This document shows positions 50,657-61,015 of a stretch of 64,000 nt of DNA, one piece after another. Numbering within the stretch: position 1 is the first letter of the stretch; each line of letters starts with the position of its first letter. The stretch covers positions 62,001 through 126,000 of the forward strand of contig NC_026499.1 of the NCBI RefSeq assembly GCF_000328475.2, given 5' to 3'. The notes beneath the pieces were generated by a model, which saw nothing but the letters and a program-made list of their open reading frames with translations, was not told the DNA's origin and searched no databases. The translations under genes and the position numbers were made by a program. The DNA comes from Mycosarcoma maydis. Taxonomy: Eukaryota; Basidiomycota; Ustilaginomycetes; Ustilaginales.

Positions 50657-52414
50657 ATGTCGGATACGCACGAGGTTGTGGCTCCTGCAGTTGTGGCCGA
50701 CGCAGAGCGACCTTTGACGAACAAGGAAAAGCGTCAGTTGGCGGTAGCTCAGAAACGAGAGGCGAAAGAGGCGGCCGCTGCACGCAGACTCGGCAAGGAC
50801 GTCACCGACTCCTCTGGTACAGCTACTCGTTCGGGTGTCAAGCGAAAGCTCGACTCGTCCACCGACGATGCTGCAGAGGATGGCGTCGCAGAAGCTGAAC
50901 CCGCCGAGGAGGTCAAAGTGCTTTCGCACAAGGAACAACGTCGACGTAAGAAGCTAGCCAAACTCGAGGATGCGCCTTCGACCGCTTCTGCTTCCGATCC
51001 CGCTTCCGACCCGAATTCACTCATGCATCCTGCTCGCAAGGCAACAGGCAACGACTCGGCGCTGCTGCCCCGATCCGGATTTTCGGTCTGGATCGGCAAC
51101 TTGTCCTTCTTCACGCCACCGAGCAAACTTGTGGATTGGTTCAATCAACGTGGAATCGATGGCATATCGCGCGTCAATATGCCCAAGGGTCTACGTAGAG
51201 CCGAGATGAACAAGGGCTTCGCCTACCTAGACCTGCCGAGCAAGGACATGTTAACAGCAGCATTGAACTTGTCTGAACAACCGCTGGATGGTAGGAAACT
51301 GCTCATCAAGAACGGGAGCGATTTCACGGGTCGACCGGATATCAACACGAGCGCGCTTGGGATCGCACGAAATCTGCCCAATGCGACGACGAGCCAGTAC
51401 ACCGCAACGGACGAGGATGCGGATGAGACCAAGAACGATCAAGCTGACGAGAAAACGGCTGACGAGAGAAAGGGAAAGACCGGATTGACAAAGACGGCAC
51501 AACGCATTTTGCGTGCGCAGAAGAATCCGCCGAGCATGACGCTGTTTTTGGGCAACCTCAGCTTCAACACTACCGAACAGGGCGTCAGAGAGCTCTTTGA
51601 CCATTCGGCGACGAAACGGCAGCCTGTCGTCAAGGCCCACAAGACTAGAAAGGGCAACCAGCATCAGCCAAAGTCAAAATCGAACGAGCATGACTCTGCG
51701 GACTCGCATTCCAGCTCTTCTTCTGACTCGGACTCGGACTCGGACTCGGACTCGGACTCGGACTCGGATTCTGACTCTGATTCGAACAGCAGTAGCAGCT
51801 CCTCCTCTTCGAGCTCTTGCTCGTCCGTAGAAGCGGAAGCCTCGGGACGCACCACGAAAGACGCCTCTGGAGCGCAGGGCGATGTGGTTGCTTCGCCTGC
51901 TGGCATCCGTAAAGTGCGGTTGGGGACGTTCGAGGATGCGCCGACCAAGTGCAAAGGATTCGGCTTTCTGGACTTCCACACGATCGAGCAGGCCACGGCA
52001 TCGCTGCTCGACGTGCGCAACACGTTTCTCGACGGTCGTCGACTGATCGTGCAGTACGCCTCGGCCGATGCGACTCGGCGCGGTGCGGGCAAAGCCTTCA
52101 AGTCGGCGCTCGACTCGAAAGGCAAGAACGAGCTCAGAGTGGGCTTCCAGCGAAACAAGCCGAAACGCTCCACGCTTCCAGCTCCACAACATACCGAGCA
52201 GCATACTCACACCGAACCGCCGCAACCAGGCTCGTTCGATGCAAACGCTCCACTGCCGCGCAAACACAAGGAGACACAACAAGAACGCATCGCAAGAAGA
52301 GCCAATACTGCCACAGTCAAGCGTGCCAAGCCAGGCGCCGCGCTCGCCAACGCACAACGAGCAAGCACCGCCGTCGTTCAGAGCACCGGCACCAAGCTTA
52401 CCTTTGACGAATGA
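50657..52414 (+). CDS. NOP13: Nucleolar RNA-binding protein, Nop13/Rnp24 type, two RRMs
   Basis: 585 residues. A basic N-terminus (NKEKRQLAVAQKREAKEAAA; HKEQRRRKKLAK) precedes RRM1 at about 138-225 (RNP2 VWIGNLSFF, RNP1 KGFAYLDL, then LDGRKLLIKNG and DFTGRPD, typical of Nop13/Rnp24). RRM2 starts near 295 (TLFLGNLSFNTTEQGVRELF) but is split by about 100 residues of Lys then Ser/Asp repeats, resuming at IRKVRLGTFEDAPTKCKGFGFLDF. A Lys/Arg-rich tail follows. In yeast Nop13 associates with pre-ribosomes in the nucleolus (family knowledge). The insertion is encoded by a 6-bp repeat. Intronless. Confidence 0.85.
   Translation: MSDTHEVVAPAVVADAERPLTNKEKRQLAVAQKREAKEAAAARRLGKDVTDSSGTATRSGVKRKLDSSTDDAAEDGVAEAEPAEEVKVLSHKEQRRRKKLAKLEDAPSTASASDPASDPNSLMHPARKATGNDSALLPRSGFSVWIGNLSFFTPPSKLVDWFNQRGIDGISRVNMPKGLRRAEMNKGFAYLDLPSKDMLTAALNLSEQPLDGRKLLIKNGSDFTGRPDINTSALGIARNLPNATTSQYTATDEDADETKNDQADEKTADERKGKTGLTKTAQRILRAQKNPPSMTLFLGNLSFNTTEQGVRELFDHSATKRQPVVKAHKTRKGNQHQPKSKSNEHDSADSHSSSSSDSDSDSDSDSDSDSDSDSDSNSSSSSSSSSSCSSVEAEASGRTTKDASGAQGDVVASPAGIRKVRLGTFEDAPTKCKGFGFLDFHTIEQATASLLDVRNTFLDGRRLIVQYASADATRRGAGKAFKSALDSKGKNELRVGFQRNKPKRSTLPAPQHTEQHTHTEPPQPGSFDANAPLPRKHKETQQERIARRANTATVKRAKPGAALANAQRASTAVVQSTGTKLTFDE
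51725..51767. repeat. In-frame hexanucleotide repeat (GACTCG)
   Basis: About seven perfect GACTCG units encoding Asp-Ser, inside the RNA-binding protein gene, followed by Ser codons; it forms the core of the RRM2 insertion. Confidence 0.92.
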
Positions 52415-52581
52415 TGCCTTGCACACATTCGTGATTTAATCTGGTTTGGTTACACTACATCCATGTGTGCTTGTGAAAACGCGTGCGTGACTGTGAACTG
52501 ATCATGTCTGTGTACACGTTGGTGAGTGTCGCTTGACACGAGTCGAGTCAACAATACCGAATGTGGCAATTCGCATCACAG

Positions 52582-54792
52582 CTATACTTGATCAAAGGCT
52601 TGCATGGGGAGCAACATAGCGGTCCAGCCGTGTTCGCCCATGTACTGCAACTCGAGCTTGGCTTGAGCTGTGAAATGTTTGCCCACAATGATGCGGTACG
52701 CATAGCCGGTCAGATCTGAATCTGCCAATTTGGACCCGAGCGTGCTGGTGCGATCGTCAATGACAATTTCGCTCGCTTCCTCTCTTGACCAGCCTTGGTC
52801 TTGATCCACTTGCGGTGTGGCTTGGTCTGGCTGAGAGCGCTGCGACGAGATACGCTCGAGAACGGCGCGTATGGTGCGATCGCTTCTGCGTGCGTGCGAG
52901 ACGATGCGATCCCACACGATCTGCGCCGCCTCTACTTTGGCTGGATCCTTGACGTCGCTGATCACAATAACCGCCGTAAATGGCGCGATCAACGACGGCC
53001 ATACGAACCCCGCTTTCTGCCTCTTTTTGCTCGCCACTGCCGAATCACCAGCATCACCATGGAAAATGCGATCGAAATCGCCCACCGCCTTTTGAGCAAG
53101 CGCACCCAAGATACGAGAGACACCAATGCCGTAACAACCCATCTGAAAAGGCACTCTTCCATTAGCCAGTTTGTGCACCTGCGACACTTGCTCAGCAACG
53201 TCGTGCGATGGTAGGAAGCCAGCCTCGAGCGTACGACTGTATCGTTCGCCGAGGTAGAAGGTGTGTCCCACTTCGATGGCTTTGGATTCCTGGAGCGAGT
53301 GGGGCGATTTGCACGACGGACACGTGTCCGACGCTTGTGCGGTGCGTATATCGACCAGCGTCAGAGGTGGGGCGACGGCGGATGGTGACGAAGCAAAGTG
53401 GCCGAATTGGACGGGGAAGAGGTCGACAAGAGGTAAGTGTTGGGTGGGATCGCCGGTGCTGCCTGGTCGAGAAGTGAAGGTATTGACAGCGTCGATGAGA
53501 GCGTCGTTGAGCTCGGATGGGTCAATCGATGCACATTCGAAGTCGGCATATACGTAGACGGAGGTGAACCGGACCAGCGGGCCCTCGGGTCGGTCTTTCC
53601 AGTCCCAATTCGCTGTTGCGGTGTTGGAGGTGAGAGAAGATGCGGAATCGTACATGAGCTCGATCCTGTCTTGTTGGGCGTTAGCGGTGTGCTTGAGGCT
53701 AAGGCTATGATCGTCATCGGTGCGCTTGTTGCAAGCCTTGAGTTTGGCGACGAGCTTTTCGAGCTTGGTTTCATTCAAGCCTCGCCCCGCTGGAAGCACA
53801 AAGGCGTGCATCATCTGGTCTTGCACCTTGACATCGCTGCATCCGTACAGCAGCACTCTGACATCCGCCGCCGCAACAGGGACCTGTGCTGGATCTGGCA
53901 TGGAAACTGCCTTCTCGGTATTGGCAGTGTATGCGCACCTACTGCACGATATCAACGTGTCCTCACCGGCAGGATCCTTGACATGATACTCGTGACTTTT
54001 ATTGCCTCCAATCGCACCCGTATCCGCCTCTGCTGCCGTCCATCTACCGTCGACACCAAAAATCCTATCAAAGATCCTAGCGTACGCCGCCCTCACCTCT
54101 TCATACGTCGTATTTGCATCGGCTGCACTCTTGTCGAATGAGTATAAATCCTTCATCAAAAACTCTTTGGTCCTCAGCAAGCCCATTCTCGGCCTGGGCT
54201 CGTCCCGGAACTTGGTCGTGATCTGGTACAAACGTAGAGGAAGTTGACGATCCGAGTCGACCTGGTTGGCGACAAGCTTGGTGATCTCTTCCTCGTGTGT
54301 GGGGCCCAGGACAAACTCGGAGTTTTTCCGATCTCGAAGTTTGTAGAGCTCGCTACCCATGACGGTGTATCGACCGGTTTGATGCCAGAGTTTAGACGGG
54401 AGCAGGTTGGGCATCGCTATGCGAGAGGCATGTATGGCGCAGAGCTGCTCATCTATGATGTTGGTGATCTTGCCAACGATGCGAAGAGCGTTGGGAAGGA
54501 GCGTAAAGATGCCTGAGGAAGAAGAGCGGACATATCCGCCGCGAACGAGGAGCTGTAGCGAAGGCAATGGATCATCGTTGCAGGCTGAAGACACACAAGA
54601 TGGAGACGATGACTGAGAAGCTTTTTGAGTGGGTGAGAAGTGCGTAGAGAGTCGTATCGGTTGCAAAGGTTTGCGCCGCAGTGACGGCTGTGACGCTGAA
54701 GCTTGCGCAGACGACGAGCTAGACAATGTGCGTCGTTGCAGCTTGAGTGCCATACGCGGCGAAGTTGGCAACCTGGGTGGAAATGCCATCAT
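52582..54792 (-). CDS. AIM10: Mitochondrial prolyl-tRNA synthetase
   Basis: 736 residues. The N-terminus is Ser/Arg-rich (mitochondrial presequence). The class II core is of the bacterial/mitochondrial ProS type: LLVRGGYVRSSSSGIFTLLP, the motif GPTHEEEITKLV, motif 2 in TKFRDEPRPRMGLLRTKEF, and motif 3 in MGCYGIGVSRILGALAQ. The editing-like insertion is present but altered, with a CPSC zinc-type pair and ESKAIEVGHTFYLGERYS. The C-terminal anticodon-binding domain begins at FTAVIVISDV. The protein is longer than yeast Aim10 (about 575) because of Ser-rich and Gln-rich inserts. It charges mitochondrial tRNA-Pro (family knowledge). It converges with the RNA-binding protein gene, 167 bp apart. Confidence 0.93.
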   Translation of the reverse strand: MMAFPPRLPTSPRMALKLQRRTLSSSSSAQASASQPSLRRKPLQPIRLSTHFSPTQKASQSSSPSCVSSACNDDPLPSLQLLVRGGYVRSSSSGIFTLLPNALRIVGKITNIIDEQLCAIHASRIAMPNLLPSKLWHQTGRYTVMGSELYKLRDRKNSEFVLGPTHEEEITKLVANQVDSDRQLPLRLYQITTKFRDEPRPRMGLLRTKEFLMKDLYSFDKSAADANTTYEEVRAAYARIFDRIFGVDGRWTAAEADTGAIGGNKSHEYHVKDPAGEDTLISCSRCAYTANTEKAVSMPDPAQVPVAAADVRVLLYGCSDVKVQDQMMHAFVLPAGRGLNETKLEKLVAKLKACNKRTDDDHSLSLKHTANAQQDRIELMYDSASSLTSNTATANWDWKDRPEGPLVRFTSVYVYADFECASIDPSELNDALIDAVNTFTSRPGSTGDPTQHLPLVDLFPVQFGHFASSPSAVAPPLTLVDIRTAQASDTCPSCKSPHSLQESKAIEVGHTFYLGERYSRTLEAGFLPSHDVAEQVSQVHKLANGRVPFQMGCYGIGVSRILGALAQKAVGDFDRIFHGDAGDSAVASKKRQKAGFVWPSLIAPFTAVIVISDVKDPAKVEAAQIVWDRIVSHARRSDRTIRAVLERISSQRSQPDQATPQVDQDQGWSREEASEIVIDDRTSTLGSKLADSDLTGYAYRIIVGKHFTAQAKLELQYMGEHGWTAMLLPMQAFDQV

Positions 54793-55930
54793 GGCTAGAG
54801 CTGAGGAGCTTCGTCGACGTCACTTGCGCCGATCAACATGCAAGTGTGCTTGTGGACATTACAAGTGTGCTTGGCTATCTTGTATGCTTTGTTGGGCAGC
54901 TTGTGAGTAGTTCTTCTGGAAGAGCGGCTCTCTCCAGGGTCCAATTCCGGAGACACGATCGGGACTGCCTTTATGATGCATTGCCCGATAGAATCACTGT
55001 TTTGCTAATCATTACAAAGCGCTGTTTGATTCTTCGGGTTCGTGGTTCGGTTAAATTTCAGGCGCGCGCATAATGATTTGTGAGTCGGATTACCGTTGAA
55101 GCCGATTGCCGGGATGCAGCTTAGCTGAGCGTTTGGGGCCTTTCAGATTCAACAATTGTGAAGTGAATCGTGAATAACAAATCCATTCACAATCACAAAT
55201 CACAAATTCCACGTTCGTGATTCAGGATTCAGGATTCAGGATTCAGAATTCTTGGTTTTGCACGGCGTACAGAGACACGAGAACCGCGCTTTCATGTTTG
55301 CGATGAAGCGTACAACCTCGAAAGTGACGCACAGCTCAGCCACGAACCTTGCCGCTTGTTGCACTGTACTCGTAACTGTTGCCCCGGTCTGCCCCGTGTT
55401 TCGATCGGCCTCTCGCTCGTTTTGCGCATGACTGGTGCTTTTGGGTGGAAGCACCAAGCAAAGAGCTGTCTTGGCTCAACCATACCGCTCGGGTAGTACG
55501 AGCATGGAGGGTACAGGTCACAGACGAAAAGATGGACCAAATGGTCGTCGGTCAAATGACTTCGGTCTCTGTGTTAGAAGAAGTGTGTGAGAAGATATGG
55601 CCGTCATCACCGCTTTGGCAGCAAACGCACCGAAAACACGGCGGGGGGGAAAAGCTGGCGGCCAGAGCGGGTTCTGTGTGCGCGCCTCTCGACACAAGAG
55701 AGCAGAGAGAGACACGAAAGAAAAGCGGGGTCGGCTAAGATACGCTTTCAGACGTGAGGAATTTCCGGAATCGCACTGATTTTGTACGCCGGTCTGCCCA
55801 TGACCGCACCAAGGCAGACGGAATGCATATAAGTTAGCCTTGGCTGGCTCTGGGTCGAAAGAAGTTTGCCTTCATTTCCCACATCATCCACCACACGAGT
55901 GATCCCCTTCGTTTGTTTGCAACGCCAACC
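54793..55930. promoter_or_regulatory. Divergent promoter region AIM10 / acyl-CoA dehydrogenase
   Basis: About 1.1 kb, no gene supported. A GGATTCA heptamer repeats about 3.5 times at 55222-55252 beside GTGAATCG units (55150-55215). GCATATAAG at about 55823 is a TATA-like candidate about 100 bp before the plus-strand ATG. Confidence 0.45.
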
Positions 55931-57328
55931 ATGTCTCTTCGATCTTCGTCAAGCCGCGTTTTGGCGCGCGCTGCCAGCAAGAGCATTGCTCCGCGCGCTC
56001 CCGTTCTCGCCACTGCGCGGTGCATGAGCAGCTCGAGCTCGTCTAGCCCCGCCACCGCCAGCTGGAACGCTGTCGCCGCCAAACCGTCCGCTCAGCGACT
56101 CGTGTCGGCGATCCGCACCTTTTCCACGTCGTCGTCCGCGTCGGCTGAGTTTGAATCGCCGTTTGGTGTCAACTCGCTCTCGAAATACACCGAGGAGGAA
56201 GAAATGCTGCGCGAAGCCGTCCAGCGTTTCGCCCAGGACGTGGTTGCGCCCAGGGTCGAGGCTATGGATGAAGCCGAAAAGATGGACCCAGAGATCATCA
56301 AAGGACTCTTTGAACAGGGACTTATGGGTGTCGAGACCTCGGCCGAGCACGGTGGTGCCGGTTGCTCGTTCAGCGCTGCCATCATTGTGATTGAAGAACT
56401 GGCCAAGGTCGACCCGTCGGTCTCGGTGCTGTGCGACGTGCACAACACACTGGTCAACACGGTGATCCGCAAGTACGCCAGCAAGCACATCCAGGACAAG
56501 TACCTGCCCCAACTCTCGGAAAAGACGCTCGGCTCATTCTGCCTGTCGGAACCCTCGTCGGGTTCGGACGCGTTCGCCATGAAGACATCGTGCAAGAAAT
56601 CCGACGATGGTAAGACGTGGACGCTGAACGGCAGCAAGATGTGGATCACCAACTCGGCGGAAGCCGAATTCTTTATCGTGTTTGCGCAGTCGGATGCGTC
56701 CAAGGGCTACAAGGGCATCAACGCTTTTGCGGTCGAAAAGTCGATGGGTGTCGAGATCGCCAAGAAGGAGAAGAAGCTCGGCATCCGTGCGTCGTCGACG
56801 TGCACGCTCAACTTTGACGACATCAAAGTGCCCGCCGAAAATCTGATCGGCGAGGAAGGCAAGGGCTACAAGATTGCTATTGAAATCCTCAACGAGGGAC
56901 GCGTCGGCATCGCCGCCCAGATGATCGGTCTCGCTCAGGGTGCGGTGGATAAGGCAATCCGTTACGCGGCTGACCGCAAGCAGTTCGGTAAGAAGATCAC
57001 CCAATTCCAGGGAATGCAGTTCCAGATCTCGCAGATCATGATGGAGATCGAAGCCGCACGCGTGCTCACCTACAACGCTGCACGTTTGAAGGAGGAAGGT
57101 CGTCCTTTTACCAAGGAAGCCGCTATGGCCAAGCTTTTCGCTTCGCAGGTGGCTCAGAGAGCCAGCGGTAGCGCAATCGAGTGGTGCGGCGGCGTCGGCT
57201 TCACCAGAGAGACGGGCATCGAAAAGTACTGGAGAGATAGCAAGATTGGCGCCATCTACGAAGGTACAAGCAACATCATGTTGGAGACCATCTTTAAGCT
57301 GGTCGAGAGGGAGATGGATCTCAAGTAA
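55931..57328 (+). CDS. Mitochondrial short/branched-chain acyl-CoA dehydrogenase
   Basis: 465 residues from the ATG at 55931. The first 75 residues are a Ser/Ala/Arg-rich mitochondrial presequence (MSLRSSSSRVLARAASKSIA). The acyl-CoA dehydrogenase fold follows: N-terminal helices (FAQDVVAPRVEAMDEAEKMD), the flavin loop SFCLSEPSSGSDAFA, WITNSAEAEFFIV, ALEILNEGRVGIAAQ-like IAIEILNEGRVGIA, and the catalytic-base loop GAIYEGTSNIMLET (Glu of YEGT). Overall it reads most like ACADSB, which oxidises 2-methylbutyryl-CoA and other short branched acyl-CoAs in isoleucine degradation, passing electrons to ETF (family knowledge). The exact substrate cannot be fixed from sequence. It converges with the SDR gene, 146 bp apart. 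Confidence 0.9.
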   Translation: MSLRSSSSRVLARAASKSIAPRAPVLATARCMSSSSSSSPATASWNAVAAKPSAQRLVSAIRTFSTSSSASAEFESPFGVNSLSKYTEEEEMLREAVQRFAQDVVAPRVEAMDEAEKMDPEIIKGLFEQGLMGVETSAEHGGAGCSFSAAIIVIEELAKVDPSVSVLCDVHNTLVNTVIRKYASKHIQDKYLPQLSEKTLGSFCLSEPSSGSDAFAMKTSCKKSDDGKTWTLNGSKMWITNSAEAEFFIVFAQSDASKGYKGINAFAVEKSMGVEIAKKEKKLGIRASSTCTLNFDDIKVPAENLIGEEGKGYKIAIEILNEGRVGIAAQMIGLAQGAVDKAIRYAADRKQFGKKITQFQGMQFQISQIMMEIEAARVLTYNAARLKEEGRPFTKEAAMAKLFASQVAQRASGSAIEWCGGVGFTRETGIEKYWRDSKIGAIYEGTSNIMLETIFKLVEREMDLK

Positions 57329-57474
57329 ACCCGTCAACGCACTCACGCATGTCGCATGGCGCATGTCGCTTTTTCTCTGTCACGATCGCACACACTTTTG
57401 GTTCTGCAAACAACAAGAATCGTAGAGGTCGCTTTGGATGTGCGTGTGTGTGTCTGTTGTGTTTTGTTGTCTGG

Positions 57475-58566
57475 CTAGACGCATCTGGCGCCGTCGACGG
57501 GAAGGTCGATCCCGGTAATAAAGTTGCTGGCTGGATCGGCGAGGAAGAGGCACGCGTTAGCGATGTCGGATCCCTCACTCAAGCGGCCCATGGGGATCGA
57601 GGCGTTGAACTGAGCGAGCTGGGCGGCCGACATGCTGTCGCCCGCTTGGCGGCTTCCGGCGAACTTGGAGAGTCTGGCCACATTCGAGAAGCGCGAGATA
57701 GTACAGAGTCAGCGAACCGGTTGTGCTTGTGCTTGTGCCGCTGCTTTTGCGTTGGAACGTGCCAACGTGGTAAACTTACAGAGGCGTGTTGCCAGCGACG
57801 GGACAGACCGTGTTGAAGCGGACCTTGCGTGGCGCATATTCGACCGCTAACGCCTTGGTCGCTGTACAGACGGCGCCTTTCGAAGCATTATCTGTCACAC
57901 CACCAACGTTTTTGTCGGTCAGTCTTGATTTTTTCTAAAGAATCCGTGCGGGTTGGATTCGGTTGGAGCATACTTACACCAAACCAGACCGGGACGTGGC
58001 CTCAATGCTGCCGTGGAGGCGATGTTGATCCAGCACACATCGTGCTGGTCGTCTTTGTTCCACAGCAACAAGCTCGGCAGCAAGACGTCGACGCTGAGAT
58101 ACACGCTTTTCACATTCACTTGGAAGACCCTGTCGAACTCGTCGTCTGTGACGTCGAGTGTGGGTTTGTTGCTGTACGTCCAACCAGCGTTGTTGACAAT
58201 GATGGTTGGTGGCGAGCCGAATGTGTGGATGCACGTCTCGAGCGCTGTGCACCACGATGCGCGCGAGGTGATGTCGGCCTTGAGCGCGTACGCTGACTCG
58301 GGCGGAGCACTGACCGACGCTGACGTCGGGGCCGCAATCGTGTAGGCATCATACCAGCCGTCTGAAGCAAGCACGTCCATCACCACACATCGCGCGCCTT
58401 GGTGCACAAACAGCGATACGATCGCCGCGCCAAATCCGCGCGTCCCGCCGGTTACGATCGCCACCTTACCTGCCAGCCTCGATGCTCTTACGTCGGCGCG
58501 CGTGCCTCGATCGTGTACATCGTGTGCATCGTGTGCATTGTGTGTGGTGGGCTGGCTCGTCGACAT
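57475..58566 (-). CDS. Short-chain dehydrogenase/reductase (three exons)
   Basis: Exons (minus strand) 57978-58566, 57780-57891 and 57475-57673, total 900 nt, 299 residues. Donors GTAAGT twice, acceptors ACAG and CCAG. Splicing is required for the catalytic site: exon 1 ends one base into the catalytic Tyr codon (LVW, then Y from exon 2), giving YNASK, the SDR YxxxK. Other motifs: TGGTRGFG cofactor loop near residue 40, NNAG, and INIAST with the catalytic Ser. The C-terminal DLPVDGARCV closes the Rossmann fold. Classical NAD(P)(H)-dependent family; the substrate is unknown. It starts at the ATG at 58566; codons upstream lack an ATG. A palindromic TTTATATAAA at 58743-58752 is about 180 bp upstream. 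Confidence 0.9.
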
Positions 58567-59460
58567 GTCTGTTGTGCTGCTTGCTTGCAAGTCGGCTCGT
58601 TGGAATGCGCACAACCACGGACGTGTCGTGTGTTTGTTTCGATACGTGTGCGTCCAAGCTGACTTTCTGTGTTGCGTGTCTGTCTCGGTGCAGCAGAGAT
58701 CACTCGTGAGCGGCGCAGAAACACGATCAGATCCGCATGAGGTTTATATAAACCTTTGTCGCGCCGTGCACATTGTGGCTGCGAGCGTCGCATATCGGCT
58801 CGGATTACGGTATTGTGTCGGTGCGATTCACGAGTCACAATCGTGAATTCACGCTTGCGCGCCGCGCCTGCGGATTTCTACTCATGTGTGAATCGTGCAT
58901 CGGTGCTCACGACTCGTGGCTCGGATGCGGGGAATGCCAACTTGCAACCAAAACCGCGCAACGTGCAAGCTGCAAGCTGCAGGCTCGCTCGACGCTGCGT
59001 GCATCAAGTCCGTCTTGCACTATCCCGCGCCTGTGCACAGAGACGCACACAGCAACAACAACACTGCGCGTCTGTAGTCTTGACACCTGGCTCGGTCGCC
59101 GTTCTAATTCCGACCAACACCAAATCGCAAATCGCGAATGCAACCATGAAATCTCAGACTCGTCACTCACCACTGCACATGACGCTCTTATTTGCTACAT
59201 GCGTGATTTTCGTGCTCCAACCACGCCGCGCGCGCTTCGGAGTTAGACACGCCCTTACCGTTCGTCGTCTGCGGTCGCCGAACAGTCCCAGAGTCACGAG
59301 TGAGTCATGTGCAATCACACGTCTCATCGTCGGCGATCTGCACTCACAACCGCCGTTCACACCCCCCATCCATTCAAGCACATGCACACTGCACAGCAGT
59401 AAAAGCGCGTTCGGATCAAACACATGAATCGTAACGTAAAACCATGGTAAAAAACAGCGT
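58567..59460. promoter_or_regulatory. SDR promoter side and CDC14 3' flank
   Basis: No gene supported on either strand; overlapping frames lack domains. TATA-like palindrome GGTTTATATAAACC at 58741-58754, and GTGTGCATCGTGTG short repeats near 58515-58545 (within the SDR 5' coding end). Confidence 0.45.
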
Positions 59461-60965
59461 CTAGGCCGCCACGTCAAGACCCGCTTCGCCGGTGCTACTC
59501 CTCCTCCTCCTAACTGCGGTGGAAGGTGTTGCAGATTTGTGGAGGGCACTCGAGACGTTTCTTGCGCTGGCACATGTTGGCTTGAGCGGCCGGAGCGGAA
59601 GAGCGCGTTTGGCAGCCGACGCGGTAGCAGCTGCTCTTGCAGCACTTGCTGCTGTGGGAGCGGTCAACCTGCTCGCTGGGCGCGCACCTGTGGTAGCAAC
59701 AGTGCTCGAGTTACTTGCACTACTGACGCTTCTAGTGCTCGTCGCTGCGGCTGCGCGCAAGTCGGCGGTGCTCTTCGGTGCTCGTAAGCGCACCGTAGCA
59801 GTGCTCGCAGTGCGTGGAGCGAGTCTAGCTGAAACACTCCTCTGCGTCGTCTCGCCCAAGTCACGTCGCGCTGAAATCGGCTTGCGAGCAGTAGTCACTC
59901 TGGCACTACATACGCCGTTGCTCAGCACAGCTTTCGACTTGACTGCGCGTACTACTTTACCCACCGTGCTCGTCGACGCTACCACGCCTTTGGTCAGCGG
60001 TGCACGGTGAACTACCGCCGCAGTCGATGTGCCCGGCTGAACGTTTTCTACGTCTTGCTCCAGCGCGATGCGAGATGGCGCTTTCTCGCCATTCATCGTC
60101 GCCACCGTCGGTGGCCCCGCTTTGGCTACAGTTCGGACCGGCGATGGCGAAGGAGACGGACGCCTCGTCGATACGCGCGCCAAACAAGCCGGTTGAGGAA
60201 TACAGTCGATCACGCCCAACACTTCTGCATCCGTGACCGGTGCTGTCTCGGCTTTCACTGGCGATGCTTGTCTGGACACCGTCATCCTGCTCGTCGCCGT
60301 CGCCGTTGCAGCAGGCGGCGGGGAGTGACTCGAGTCCCTCAACCCATACCTATCCCTAATGTTGGGTGATGCACGGAACACTTCCGGCTTGACCGCTGAA
60401 TCCGGCCGACTCGAGCCTCGCACCGGTGTAGCCACGGTAGCGGTGGCAATAGTGTTGGATCGAGACCTCTCGAACCCCCTTACCCTGGCAACTGGGGAGG
60501 GCGTCAGATTCACCACGGCGGCCTTGGGCGAGCTTCTAGGTGTAGCTGTAGACGAGATGTTGATCCGCGACTCGACCAACACGCCAGCGTTGCTTGCCGC
60601 TGCAACAACACCGCCACTGGCGCCCGTCTTTTCTTGGTCTGCATCGTCGCAGTGAGCATCCTGATCCACCGCTTGGACAACATCTACGCCAGCATTCACG
60701 GCGTCCACATGCACCGATTGACCGTTCAACATGAGATGATGGTTGAACGACCTCGTCGCTGTCGGATAGCGTCGTCCGTTGAGCTCCAGCCTCGCCACTG
60801 TCGCGGGCGCTTGAATCGCAGGTCGCTTCCTGGAAGGAGAAGGTGATTTTCGCGGCTGACCCACGCATGGTGCTGGTTTCGACACGGGCGCAGCCGAAGC
60901 AGGTACTGCGCGCGAACTTGCTCGCTGTGCGATAGGCGTGACGGGTCCAGAACCATCAATGTAAT

Positions 60966-61015
<50 letters not shown>

